NCBI RefSeq assembly: GCF_013112245.1
Contig: NZ_WVRN01000001.1
Coordinates: 413,001-477,000 of the forward strand
Length of the DNA: 64,000 bases
From: Ruegeria sp. HKCCD4315
Lineage (GTDB): Bacteria > Pseudomonadota > Alphaproteobacteria > Rhodobacterales > Rhodobacteraceae
Direction of reading: 5' to 3'
Position 1 is the stretch's first letter. Each line of letters begins with the position of its first letter. Shown here piece after piece: positions 36,525 through 45,413 of this stretch. The notes beneath the pieces were generated by a model. The model was not told where the DNA came from and did not search any database. It was given only the letters and a program-made list of their open reading frames with translations. A program made the translations under genes and the position numbers.

Positions 36525-38006
36525 TTACCCGTCGGAGGCCTCGGGCGTTTCGGCCTGATCATCCGGTGCAGGCTGTGGATCCTGGGTGTCTGACTCGCTT
36601 TGCTGGTCAGAGGCCCGGCCCGGCAAAACTCCGTTTTCCCAAATACCGGTTTCTTCCTGCCCGTTGGCATAGCGCATCGTTCCGCTGCCCTGGCGCTTGT
36701 TATCGACAAAATTACCTTCGTACACATCGCCGTTCGAATAAGTAGCAACGCCCACGCCTTCGATCTTGCCTTCGGACCAGTCGCCGACGTATTTGAACCC
36801 AGCGGGGGTCACGATTTCCCCAGCGCCATGCCGTTTTCCGTTCAGAAAATCGCCAGTATAGACGGTGCCGTCGGAATAGGTCGCTTTGCCCTTGCCTTGG
36901 CGAACGCCATCAACCCAGTCGCCGTCATAGACCGAGCCGTCCGCGCGCGTCACGACGCCCTTGCCATGGCTTTGCGCGTTCTTGAACTGGCCCTTGTATA
37001 TCATACCGTTGGCATAAGTGGCCGTGCCCTGACCCTCGATCACGCCAGCGATCCAATCACCTTCATAGGTTGACCCATCGGGATAGGTGATGCGGCCCGT
37101 CCCCTCAGCCAAATCGGCAACAAAATCGCCGACATAAACCGAACCATCGGGATAAGTCAGCTCTCCCAGACCTTCGATCTGTCCCTGGTTCCAGTCGCCG
37201 GTATACACAAAGCCGTCCGTGCCGGTGAACGTGCCCTTGCCCTGGCGGCGATCATCGACAAAATCGCCCTCGTACACGTCGCCTTGCGCGTGGGTCACTT
37301 TGCCTTTGCCCTGACGGCGCCCTTCTACCAGTTCGCCCTCATAGACATCGCCATTGGCATAGGTCAGACGACCGGTGCCGGTGATCTGGTCCTGCGCCCA
37401 TTCACCGGAATAGATCATACCGTCGGGCATGGTTTGCTTGCCCGTGCCATCGCGCAATCCTGCGCTGACGTCGCCTTCATACACGCTGCCATCGGCATAA
37501 GTGATCTTGGCCTTGCCTTGCCGCTGTCCATCAACCCAGTCGCCATCATAGATGTATCCGTCGGGAAAAGTCAGAACGCCTTTGCCGTGCCGCTGGGCAT
37601 TCCTGAACTCGCCTTCATAGCGGGTGCCATTGGCGAATTCGGCAACACCTGTGCCGTTGATTGATCCGTTGGACCATTCACCGTCATAGCTGCTGCCATT
37701 GGCATAAACGATCTTGCCGCGCCCTTCGGGTTGGCCCTTAGAAAAACTGCCTTCATAGATTGACCCGTCGGGATAGCGGGTCACGCCCTGGCCCTGAATC
37801 TCGCCTTCAACCCACTCGCCCGTGTATTCAAACCCGTTGGGCAGCCGGTAGGTTCCCGTCCCGTGGCGCAGCCCGTTTTCATAGGTGCCTTCATAGACGC
37901 CGCCAACTTCGTCATCTTTGATGATGACTGTTCCGTCCTGTGCAAACGCCGTCACTGCGGACAGACTGAGCCCCGCTGCCAAAATCGAATATCGGATCAC
38001 GTTCAT
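36525..38006 (-). CDS. Exported MORN-repeat protein
   Basis: A 493-residue protein with a Sec signal peptide (MNVIRYSILAAGLSLSAVTAFAQ) and then 18 complete 23-residue MORN repeats from about residue 38 to 451, plus one partial. Repeat consensus is YEGDWxxGxxxGxGxxTYxDGxx. An acidic, Ser/Pro/Gln-rich tail (about residues 461-493, DQQSESDTQDPQPAPDDQAE) ends the protein. AGGAC precedes the ATG at 38004-38006. MORN repeats form extended beta-hairpin rods that bind lipids or proteins. A periplasmic or surface scaffold is likely, but no enzyme domain is seen. Confidence 0.9.
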   Translation of the reverse strand: MNVIRYSILAAGLSLSAVTAFAQDGTVIIKDDEVGGVYEGTYENGLRHGTGTYRLPNGFEYTGEWVEGEIQGQGVTRYPDGSIYEGSFSKGQPEGRGKIVYANGSSYDGEWSNGSINGTGVAEFANGTRYEGEFRNAQRHGKGVLTFPDGYIYDGDWVDGQRQGKAKITYADGSVYEGDVSAGLRDGTGKQTMPDGMIYSGEWAQDQITGTGRLTYANGDVYEGELVEGRRQGKGKVTHAQGDVYEGDFVDDRRQGKGTFTGTDGFVYTGDWNQGQIEGLGELTYPDGSVYVGDFVADLAEGTGRITYPDGSTYEGDWIAGVIEGQGTATYANGMIYKGQFKNAQSHGKGVVTRADGSVYDGDWVDGVRQGKGKATYSDGTVYTGDFLNGKRHGAGEIVTPAGFKYVGDWSEGKIEGVGVATYSNGDVYEGNFVDNKRQGSGTMRYANGQEETGIWENGVLPGRASDQQSESDTQDPQPAPDDQAETPEASDG

Positions 38007-38160
38007 TTTCGGTCCTGCCTGCCGGGTCATCGCTGGTTGCATCTTTGGAGGCAAAACTAGGATACCGTCGAGGGCAGGGCAACGGCTTTTGCCGCATTGG
38101 CCTTTTACTCGCGCGGTGATCTGCTAAATGGCAATAGGACTGACGAGGCAAGAGGGCAGC

Positions 38161-39819
38161 ATGGCCGACCGTTTCCGTATCACTCTGGCGCAACTGAACC
38201 CCACTGTGGGTGACATTGAGGGCAATGCAGCCAAGGCGGTTACCGCTTGGGAGCAAGGCAAAGCAGCCGGTGCCGATCTGGTGGCCTTCCCCGAGATGTT
38301 CATCACCGGGTACAACACGCAGGATCTGATCCAGAAGCCAGTGTTCCACCGTGCGGCCATGGCGGCGGTCGAGGCGTTGGCCAAAACATGCGCAGACGGA
38401 CCAGCGATTGCCATTGGCGCGCCTTGGGCGGAAGAGGACAAGTTGTTCAACGCCTACCTGATCCTCAAAAACGGGCGGATCACCAGCAAGGTCTTGAAAC
38501 ATCATTTGCCGAACGAAACCGTTTTTGACGAAGTGCGCCTGTACGATGCCGGTCCGCTGGGTGGGCCGTATTCGGTTGGGAACTTCCGAATTGGCAGCCC
38601 GATCTGCGAAGATGGGTGGCACCCGGACGTGGCAGAAACCCTTGAAGAAACCGGGGCCGAGTTTTTGCTGATCCCCAACGGATCGCCCTATTTCCGCGAC
38701 AAGTATGACGTGCGCCTGAACCATATGGTGGCGCGTGTTGTCGAAACGGGTTTGCCACTGATTTACCTGAATATGGTGGGTGGGCAGGACGATCAGGTCT
38801 TTGACGGAGCCAGCTTTGGCTTGAATCCGGGTGGAGAGCTGGCCTTTCGGATGCCTGTTTTTGACGAAACTGTCTCACACGTGGATCTTGAGCGTGGTGA
38901 CGATGGCTGGCTGATCGCGCCTGCCGAAATCGTTCCTCAGCCTGATGTGTGGGAGCAGGATTATCGCGCGATGGTGCAGTCGTTGCGCGACTATATGGGC
39001 AAGACGGGTTTCAAGAAGGCGCTTCTTGGTTTGTCCGGGGGCGTCGATTCTGCGTTGGTGGCGGCCATCGCGGTCGATGCCATCGGGGCCGAAAACGTGC
39101 GCTGTGTGATGTTGCCGTCGGAATATACCAGCCAGGCTTCGCTGGATGATGCCGAGGCCGTCGCCAAGGCATTGGGCGTGCACTATGATTTTGTGCCGAT
39201 TTCCGAGGGCCGGGCCGCGGTAACGAATACTCTGGCGCCGTTGTTTGCGGGGCTGGACGAAGGATTGACCGAGGAAAACATTCAGTCCCGCCTGCGGGGG
39301 CTGCTGCTGATGGCGATCTCGAACAAGTTTGGTGAAATGCTGTTGACCACCGGCAACAAGTCCGAGGTCGCGGTGGGCTATGCCACGATCTATGGCGACA
39401 TGAATGGCGGCTATAATCCGATCAAAGACCTTTACAAAACCCGCGTGTTTGAAACCTGCCGTTGGCGCAACGCCAATCATCGTGACTGGATGATGGGTCC
39501 CGAGGGCGAGGTGATCCGCCCGTCCATTATCGACAAACCGCCAAGTGCCGAGTTGCGCGCAGACCAGAAGGACAGCGACAGTTTGCCCGACTACCCGGTT
39601 CTGGACGGTATCCTTGAGATTTTGGTCGATCAAGATGGCTCAATCGCCGACTGCGTCACTGCCGGGTATGACGAAGCAGAGGCCCGGCGGGTCGAACATC
39701 TGATTTACATCAGTGAATACAAACGGTTCCAGTCTGCTCCTGGTACGCGCCTGAGCAAGCGGGCCTTCTGGCTGGATCGGCGCTATCCAATTGTGAATCG
39801 TTGGCGCGATCGGACCTGA
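38161..39819 (+). CDS. nadE: Glutamine-dependent NAD+ synthetase
   Basis: Last step of NAD synthesis, 552 residues. The N-terminal nitrilase-type glutaminase domain has AFPEMFITGYN, a catalytic Lys region and SPICEDGWHPDVAE (nucleophile Cys). The C-terminal synthetase domain has the PP-loop LGLSGGVDSALVAAI and TTGNKSEVAVGYATIYGDMNGG. AGAGGG precedes the ATG at 38161; eleven codons upstream are not used. Confidence 0.97.
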   Translation: MADRFRITLAQLNPTVGDIEGNAAKAVTAWEQGKAAGADLVAFPEMFITGYNTQDLIQKPVFHRAAMAAVEALAKTCADGPAIAIGAPWAEEDKLFNAYLILKNGRITSKVLKHHLPNETVFDEVRLYDAGPLGGPYSVGNFRIGSPICEDGWHPDVAETLEETGAEFLLIPNGSPYFRDKYDVRLNHMVARVVETGLPLIYLNMVGGQDDQVFDGASFGLNPGGELAFRMPVFDETVSHVDLERGDDGWLIAPAEIVPQPDVWEQDYRAMVQSLRDYMGKTGFKKALLGLSGGVDSALVAAIAVDAIGAENVRCVMLPSEYTSQASLDDAEAVAKALGVHYDFVPISEGRAAVTNTLAPLFAGLDEGLTEENIQSRLRGLLLMAISNKFGEMLLTTGNKSEVAVGYATIYGDMNGGYNPIKDLYKTRVFETCRWRNANHRDWMMGPEGEVIRPSIIDKPPSAELRADQKDSDSLPDYPVLDGILEILVDQDGSIADCVTAGYDEAEARRVEHLIYISEYKRFQSAPGTRLSKRAFWLDRRYPIVNRWRDRT

Positions 39820-40083
39820 GTTTCACGGCAAGGTCAGATTGCGCGGAAACAGTCGTGCGCAAATGATGTCAATTGTTCCGAAATCGCGAGAAATCGGGTG
39901 CGATTTAAGGCACTTACAGCTGCCTCAGACTTGTTTCGGTGACATTTTTCTGCCACATTTTTGCTTAGAAGTTGCCCGATGCGGGGCGGGTGCGACGCAA
40001 TTTATTCGGAACGCGTAAAATTGGTTCGCGGTACGAGCGACGCATCCCGGGTTGGATGTCTGAGTGAACGGTGTGGTGGTAAA

Positions 40084-40359
40084 ATGTACAAGGAATATGA
40101 CAATTCGCTTCATGCTCCTATGCGAATGCGGACGATGGAATCTCCGCCTCAGGAGCTGAATGAAGAAAAGTTGGATGCAGCAATAGCCGATATGCTGGAC
40201 GAGCAGCGGGAATTGGACGAGCAAGCCGCCGCCCATTTCCGCACAGAGTTTCCAAGATTGCTGCCTCAGAAAGATGTGACTGCACAGGCCGCGCGTAAGC
40301 AAAGCGGGCTGTCTGCGATCCTGCGCCAGAAATGGGCAGAGTTGTCCGGCGCGGCTTAA
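40084..40359 (+). CDS. Small hypothetical protein
   Basis: A 91-residue soluble, charged protein (MYKEYDNSLHAPMRMRT...). A central Glu/Asp/Gln-rich helix-forming stretch (EKLDAAIADMLDEQRELDEQ) precedes QAARKQSGLSAILRQKWAELSG. No family recognised, no signal peptide or membrane segment. The start could also be ATG 40120. Upstream lies 264 bases without other genes, AT-richer than average. Coding potential is supported mainly by GC-rich codon use and an uninterrupted frame. Confidence 0.55.
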   Translation: MYKEYDNSLHAPMRMRTMESPPQELNEEKLDAAIADMLDEQRELDEQAAAHFRTEFPRLLPQKDVTAQAARKQSGLSAILRQKWAELSGAA

Positions 40360-40497
40360 TACGCTCTTTGCTGACACTGATTTCGGCACCTGGGCCACAG
40401 GTGTCGAAAATACTGCAAGAGCGCTCGGAATTCACATTGCTTATCCACGGTAGGCAGGTCTCCATACTGGTCCAAGCGACTGATGTAAGACCTGTTA

Positions 40498-41829
40498 ATG
40501 ACCGCACCCAAACCAACCCCCGTCGAATCTGATCTGGCCCTGCCCAAACGTGTGGATGTTGTCGTCATTGGCGGAGGTATCATTGGCGTTTCAACAGCAT
40601 TAGAGCTGGCTGAACGCGGCGCTTCTGTTCTTTTGTGTGAAAAGGGTCAGATTGCAGCAGAGCAGAGTTCGCGCAATTGGGGTTGGGTGCGTCTGGGTAT
40701 GCGAGACCCAAGGGAAATTCCCCTGATGCAAGAGGCGTTGCGCGTCTGGCAAACGCTGGACGAGCGTTTGGGGCGCGAAACAGGCTATACCCAATCCGGC
40801 ATCCTGTTTGGGGCCTCTGGCGCAAGAGACGCAGCCAACCTGCAAAAGTGGATGCGCCATGTTGATGGATTGCAAACCGGGGCCAGGATAGTGTCCGGCG
40901 GTGAGCTTTCCGATTTGCTGCAAGGGCATAAAACGGGTTTGACAACAGCGCTTTACATGCCGCAGGACGGTCGGGCCGAGCCGCAATGGGCTGCTCCGGC
41001 CATTGCAGAGGCTGCACGAAACCGGGGTGCAGTGATCATGACGCAATGCGCCGTACGAAGTTTGGACACTCGTGAGGGGCGTGTCGCGGGTGTCTTTACA
41101 GAACGTGGAAAAGTGGCCTGTGACCGGGTTGTCCTGGCTGGTGGGGCCTGGTCGCGGTTGTTTGCAGGCAACGCAGGTGTCGCACTGCCGCAACTCAAGG
41201 TTTTGAACACGGTCCTTCGCACATCCCCCGTGCACGATGGTCCTGGACCCGCGTTGTGGTTCGACGATTTTGCGATCCGCAAACGCGCTGACGGCGGCTA
41301 TACCATTGCGTCTGGCCACGAAAACACAGTGGACATCGTGCCCGACAGTTTCCGGCTTGCGAAACAGTTCCTTCCTGCCTTTGCGCAAGAGTGGAAATCT
41401 CTGCGTTTTCGCTTGTCCAAACGCTGGACGATCGAAGCGCGACACGATCGGCGCTGGCTGCCCACCGATGTGACCCCGTTCGAGCAGTGCCGAATTTTGA
41501 ACCCTGAGCCATCGCAGAAAACGTTGCGGCACGCTTGGGGCCGCGCCTGTAAGGGGTTCCCGGCGCTGGTTAACAGCGAAGTTGTGCAAAGTTGGGCCGG
41601 AATGATCGACGTTACGCCTGACGCCATTCCGGTGATCTCAGGTGTGGATGAGTTGCCGGGTCTTTTCATTGGCACAGGATTCTCAGGCCATGGATTTGGC
41701 ATTGGTCCAGGTGCCGGGCGATTGATCGCCGATCTTGTCGCTGAAACGACGCCTTGTGTGGATCCGGCCACGTTTCGCCTGTCGCGGTTCACCGACGGTT
41801 CGAAAGTGCGACCGGATCCGGGGTATTAG
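40498..41829 (+). CDS. FAD-dependent amine/amino-acid oxidoreductase (DAO family)
   Basis: A 443-residue DadA/glycine-oxidase-like flavoprotein. The FAD-binding Rossmann motif is VVIGGGIIGVSTALELAERGASVLLCEK. SSRNWGWVRLGMRDPREIPLM follows, and DRVVLAGGAWSRLFAGNAG and GTGFSGHGFGIGPGAGRLIADL are typical of DAO-fold enzymes. Roseobacters have many paralogues, so the substrate (D-amino acid, sarcosine-like amine) is undetermined. Convergent with the metallo-hydrolase gene, 4 bases apart. Confidence 0.87.
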   Translation: MTAPKPTPVESDLALPKRVDVVVIGGGIIGVSTALELAERGASVLLCEKGQIAAEQSSRNWGWVRLGMRDPREIPLMQEALRVWQTLDERLGRETGYTQSGILFGASGARDAANLQKWMRHVDGLQTGARIVSGGELSDLLQGHKTGLTTALYMPQDGRAEPQWAAPAIAEAARNRGAVIMTQCAVRSLDTREGRVAGVFTERGKVACDRVVLAGGAWSRLFAGNAGVALPQLKVLNTVLRTSPVHDGPGPALWFDDFAIRKRADGGYTIASGHENTVDIVPDSFRLAKQFLPAFAQEWKSLRFRLSKRWTIEARHDRRWLPTDVTPFEQCRILNPEPSQKTLRHAWGRACKGFPALVNSEVVQSWAGMIDVTPDAIPVISGVDELPGLFIGTGFSGHGFGIGPGAGRLIADLVAETTPCVDPATFRLSRFTDGSKVRPDPGY

Positions 41830-41833
41830 TGGC

Positions 41834-42766
41834 TTAGCCCATCATCTGATAGCTGACCGGAACAAAGCGGAAGCCTTCGCCACGTGTCTCTACAAAGCCA
41901 GCAGCTGGAAACGGCATGTGATAGCCGATCATCGGCACCTTATCTGCGGCAAGCATGCCCAGAACGTTGCGCCGCGATGCGGTCGCAGCCTCTTTGTCGG
42001 CGTCAAAGCTAAAGCCCCATTCCGGGTGCGCAAAAGACCAGACATAGTGGTTGGCCAGATCGGCCGTCAGAACCAGCCGCTGACCGTTGCTTTCGAGATG
42101 GAAAACCGTGTGACCCGGCGTATGTCCATAAGCAGCGATGGCTGTGATGCCAGATGACACTTCTCCGCCATCCTCGACAAAGGTCATCTTTTCGGCCAAT
42201 GGCGTGACCTTGGCCGCGACCATGTCGCCGACACGGTTTCCGGCTTCCATCCCGGACCAGAAATCGTATTCGGACGATGCCGTGACATAGCGTGCATTCG
42301 GGAAGGTCGGCGCGTCATTTGTGGTCATGCCGCCAATGTGGTCGGGGTGCATATGAGTGATAACAACCACGTCGATCTGATCGGGCGTGACGCCCGCATC
42401 GGCCAAAGCTGTCTGAATACCGCCTTGTCCCAAACCAGTGTCAAACAGAACAAGTTCGGATCCTGTATTGACCAGCGTCGGGGTGAAGAAGAACTGCGCC
42501 ACGTCGGGTGAGATGAAGTTTTCGGCGGATACCTTTGCGAAATCTTCATCTGACACGTCCTGGCCAAACAGCGCTTTGGCGTCATCGCGAGGGACGCTGC
42601 CGTCCAGCAATGTGGTGACAGTGAAATCACCCAGAGCAAACGATCTGGCGATGGTTGATTTCGCTTTGGTTTCAGTTCCCGCAGCCAGAATTGGCGTAGC
42701 GGCAGAGGCAAAAGGTAAAGCCGCTGCCGCACCAAGTGCAGCCCGGCGGGTCAGTTTGATAGTCAT
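41834..42766 (-). CDS. Tat-exported metallo-beta-lactamase-fold hydrolase
   Basis: A 310-residue protein with a twin-arginine signal (KLTRRAALGAAAALPFASAATPILAAG). The MBL fold is shown by DTGLGQGG, the metal motif VITHMHPDHIGGM (HxHxDH), the third His in AAYGHTPGHTVFHLES, the Asp in LVLTADLANH and the terminal His in IGYHMPFPAAGF. GGGAGA precedes the ATG. The arrangement resembles the AHL-lactonase/MBL group, so lactone hydrolysis is possible but not demonstrable from sequence. The ORF continues upstream only as gltX shadow. Confidence 0.87.
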   Translation of the reverse strand: MTIKLTRRAALGAAAALPFASAATPILAAGTETKAKSTIARSFALGDFTVTTLLDGSVPRDDAKALFGQDVSDEDFAKVSAENFISPDVAQFFFTPTLVNTGSELVLFDTGLGQGGIQTALADAGVTPDQIDVVVITHMHPDHIGGMTTNDAPTFPNARYVTASSEYDFWSGMEAGNRVGDMVAAKVTPLAEKMTFVEDGGEVSSGITAIAAYGHTPGHTVFHLESNGQRLVLTADLANHYVWSFAHPEWGFSFDADKEAATASRRNVLGMLAADKVPMIGYHMPFPAAGFVETRGEGFRFVPVSYQMMG

Positions 42767-42907
42767 TTTGGGGTCTCCCTGTCTGTGCCAGCAATGCTTT
42801 AGATAGGTCCTATGCGCGAACTTGCCACCTGACGTTGCTGTGAACAGGTCTGCCGACTGGACAAATAGCCAATCCTGTGACAAGAGCCGCGCCAACAGGA
42901 GACATCC

Positions 42908-44233
42908 ATGACAACCACCCGTTTCGCCCCGTCGCCCACCGGTTACATCCATGTGGGCAACCTGCGCACCGCCCTGATGAACTATCTAATCGCCCGCAAG
43001 GCTGGCGGTACATTCATCCTGCGTATTGACGATACCGATCCCGAGCGTTCGAAAGAAGAATATGTCGATGCCATCAAGCAGGATCTGGAGTGGCTGGGTC
43101 TGCATTGGGACAAGGTTGAACGCCAGTCTGACCGCTTGGATCGCTATGCCGAAGCTGCGGACAAGCTGCGTGAGATGGGTCGGTTCTATGAGGCGTTTGA
43201 GACGCCGACCGAGCTGGACTTGAAACGCAAGAAGCAACTGAACATGGGCAAGCCACCGGTCTATGATCGGGCCGCGCTGAACCTGTCAGATGCCGAAAAA
43301 GACGCCCTGCGCGCCGAACGCGGCAACGGTGTATGGCGCTTCAAGCTGGATCATGAGCGCATCGATTGGAATGACGGCATTTTGGGCGACATCTCGATTG
43401 ATGCTGCTTCGGTGTCTGACCCCGTATTGATCCGCGGTGACGGTCAGGTGCTTTATACAATTGCGTCCGTTGTGGACGATACCGAAATGGGTGTAACCGA
43501 TGTGGTGCGGGGATCGGACCATGTGACCAACACTGCAACGCAGATCCAGATAATCGAAGCGCTTGGTGGCAACTGCCCGCGTTTCGCACACCATTCGCTT
43601 CTGACTGGCCCTCAGGGGGAGGCATTGTCGAAACGTCTGGGAACTTTGGCTCTGCGCGACCTGCGCGAACAGGGCGTGCAGCCGATGGCATTGCTGAGCC
43701 TGATGGCGCGTTTGGGGTCATCTGACCCGGTTGAGTTGCGCTCGGACATGGCGGAATTGATCGAAGGGTTTGATGTGAACCGGTTTGGTGCGGCACCGAC
43801 CAAGTTTGACGTACAGGACCTGTTCCCGCTGACCGCCAAGCACCTGCAATCGCTGCCGCTGGCAGATGTAGCTGATGCGGTGACGGATGCTGGTGTTCCG
43901 GCTGAATTGGCGGAACCCTTTTGGGCCATGGCGCGCGAAAACATCACAACTCTGGCCGATCTGAAAGGCTGGTGGGAACTGTGCCGCGATGGGGCCGAGC
44001 CTTTGATTGCCGATGAAGATCGCGAATTTATTGCCGAGGCGATCGCTTTGTTGCCCGACGGCCCGTTTGATGGCGAGACCTGGGGTACTTGGACCAAAGC
44101 GGTGAAAGAGGCGACAGGCCGCAAGGGCAAAGGCCTGTTCATGCCGCTGCGCAAAGCCCTGACTGGGATGGAGCGGGGGCCGGAAATGGCGGCTCTGCTG
44201 CCCTTGCTGCAAGTGATCCGCGCACGGGGCTGA
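42908..44233 (+). CDS. gltX: Glutamyl-tRNA synthetase
   Basis: Class I GluRS of 441 residues. The HIGH-type motif is RFAPSPTGYIHVGNLRTALMN and the KMSKS-type loop is ALSKRLGTLAL. LRIDDTDPERSKEEYVD and RGSDHVTNTATQIQI are GluRS landmarks. AGGAGA precedes the ATG. It is of the shorter type often found as one of two GltX copies in alphaproteobacteria, so charging of tRNA-Gln as well as tRNA-Glu is possible. A terminator follows at 44270-44298. Confidence 0.95.
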   Translation: MTTTRFAPSPTGYIHVGNLRTALMNYLIARKAGGTFILRIDDTDPERSKEEYVDAIKQDLEWLGLHWDKVERQSDRLDRYAEAADKLREMGRFYEAFETPTELDLKRKKQLNMGKPPVYDRAALNLSDAEKDALRAERGNGVWRFKLDHERIDWNDGILGDISIDAASVSDPVLIRGDGQVLYTIASVVDDTEMGVTDVVRGSDHVTNTATQIQIIEALGGNCPRFAHHSLLTGPQGEALSKRLGTLALRDLREQGVQPMALLSLMARLGSSDPVELRSDMAELIEGFDVNRFGAAPTKFDVQDLFPLTAKHLQSLPLADVADAVTDAGVPAELAEPFWAMARENITTLADLKGWWELCRDGAEPLIADEDREFIAEAIALLPDGPFDGETWGTWTKAVKEATGRKGKGLFMPLRKALTGMERGPEMAALLPLLQVIRARG

Positions 44234-44259
44234 TCGCCCCGTACCGAAACTATGTGAGC

Positions 44260-44871
44260 TTAGAATTTGAAAGAGGCAGGCAAATCGTCTGCCTCTTTTT
44301 GTTGGTGTGGTTGGATAATCTTCACGGATGCGCGTTCCAGGCGGTTATCTACAAACGCTGTTTCGTCAGGTTTGAGCTGTTGATGGCGGGGATATTTCGG
44401 CTCGGCCCGGTCATTCACAACAGGCGCGTCCCAGCCGTCGGTTGTGGCAAAGAACCGGTCCGCACCATCTTGTCCAAACGCCCTCAGGTATCCCTGCACA
44501 ACGACATCAATATAACTTAGCAGCAAGGGATGGTGATTGCTGGGCGCGGTGTGCCGGTCATGGGGCACCGCATAAACCGCGATTTCGACATCATGCGTCA
44601 GGGGGTGTGAAATCGAATTCGTTGCCGGAACCCGGTCATAGGCCCATTCCCGCTGATCCAGTGCGGCCCAGTCGTTTTTAGGCACATGGGCGATCATGCC
44701 TTCGATCTCGGACTCGGGGTCGGGAATTGCGGTCAGGAACGCGACCGGACGCAGATCGGTATGGCGCCACGCCCGTTTCCAGCCTTTCAGCTTCGCGGGG
44801 CGCGGGTCGGGAAAATCATGGGTCGCGAGGTTCACAAGGCTGCCATAGCCAAAGAAATAGGGGTCAGGCAT
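44260..44871 (-). CDS. Gamma-glutamylcyclotransferase-like protein
   Basis: A 203-residue protein opening MPDPYFFGYGSLVNLATHDF, the substrate-loop YGSL motif of GGCT/AIG2-like folds. LKGWKRAWRHTDLRPVAFLTAIPDPESEIEGMIAHV follows, and Glu in LDQREWAYDRV may supply the catalytic acid. The activity (gamma-glutamyl amine or peptide cyclisation) is inferred. Its last codons carry the terminator of convergent gltX. Confidence 0.78.
   Translation of the reverse strand: MPDPYFFGYGSLVNLATHDFPDPRPAKLKGWKRAWRHTDLRPVAFLTAIPDPESEIEGMIAHVPKNDWAALDQREWAYDRVPATNSISHPLTHDVEIAVYAVPHDRHTAPSNHHPLLLSYIDVVVQGYLRAFGQDGADRFFATTDGWDAPVVNDRAEPKYPRHQQLKPDETAFVDNRLERASVKIIQPHQQKEADDLPASFKF
44270..44298 (+). terminator. 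Intrinsic terminator of gltX inside the convergent gene
   Basis: AAAGAGGCAG (44270-44279) pairs with CTGCCTCTTT (44289-44298) around a 9-base loop and is followed by further T residues (TTGTTGG). It lies 37 bases after the gltX stop and within the last codons of the GGCT-like gene on the other strand. Confidence 0.75.
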
Positions 44872-44894
44872 GGATAAGGCGTCCTTTTGATCGA

Positions 44895-44943
44895 TTGATG
44901 TATGTCAAACCGCTTTTTTCCCGGACATGCAATAAGGCTGCAT
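44895..44943 (+). promoter_or_regulatory. Crp/Fnr-type box plus NsrR-like operator before the Rrf2 gene
   Basis: TTGATGTATGTCAA (44895-44908) matches the Fnr/Dnr consensus TTGAT-N4-ATCAA at nine of ten positions. ATGCA-N7-TGCAT (44927-44943) has the spacing of NsrR operators. If transcription starts at 44943, the Fnr-type box is centred at -41.5 and the -10 element would be AATAAG, inside the NsrR-like repeat. This fits activation by an oxygen- or NO-sensing Crp/Fnr protein and autorepression by the gene product. Confidence 0.55.
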
Positions 44944-44964
44944 CTAGAATTCAGGGAGGCCCTC

Positions 44965-45411
44965 ATGCGGATTACCAAACGGACGAATATCGCTGTGCGC
45001 CTGTTGATGTATTGCGCAGCGCACCCGGACAGGTTGGTCACGAAGGCGGAGATCGCCGAAGTGTGCAACATCTCGGAAAACCATCTGGCACAAGTGATCA
45101 ATCAACTGAGCCAGTTGAACTATCTGAGCACGCAACGGGGTCGCAATGGCGGCATGTCCCTGGCGCGCCCGGCGGAAGAAATTCGGATCGGTGCCGTTTT
45201 TCGGCATGTCGAAGGGGCCTTGCCCATTGCCGAGTGTTTTGCGGATGCGGACAACACCTGCCCCTTGACGGATGCCTGCCGGTTGCGGCTGGCGCTGCAA
45301 GACGCGGCCGAGGTATTTTACGCTTCACTTGATGATGTATCGCTGGATGCTTTGGTCTGTGACAACGATCCGTTGCTGAAGCTTCTGCAGCCCGTGGCCT
45401 GTGTACGCTGA
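44965..45411 (+). CDS. nsrR: Rrf2-family Fe-S transcriptional regulator, NsrR-like
   Basis: A 148-residue winged-helix regulator starting MRITKRTNIAVRLLMYCAAH, with the DNA-binding helices in VTKAEIAEVCNISENHLAQVINQL and the wing in LSTQRGRNGGMSLARP. Three cysteines in ECFADADNTCPLTDAC are spaced as in NsrR, which uses them for an NO-sensitive Fe-S cluster. GGGAGG precedes the ATG. The upstream operator pattern supports an NsrR role; IscR or RirA function is less likely. No NO-detoxification gene is next to it. Confidence 0.82.
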   Translation: MRITKRTNIAVRLLMYCAAHPDRLVTKAEIAEVCNISENHLAQVINQLSQLNYLSTQRGRNGGMSLARPAEEIRIGAVFRHVEGALPIAECFADADNTCPLTDACRLRLALQDAAEVFYASLDDVSLDALVCDNDPLLKLLQPVACVR

Positions 45412-45413
45412 AC

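Noticed and set aside
40438..40450. TTATCCACG resembling a DnaA box
   Set aside because: A single imperfect site with no cluster or AT-rich unwinding element, so not an origin.
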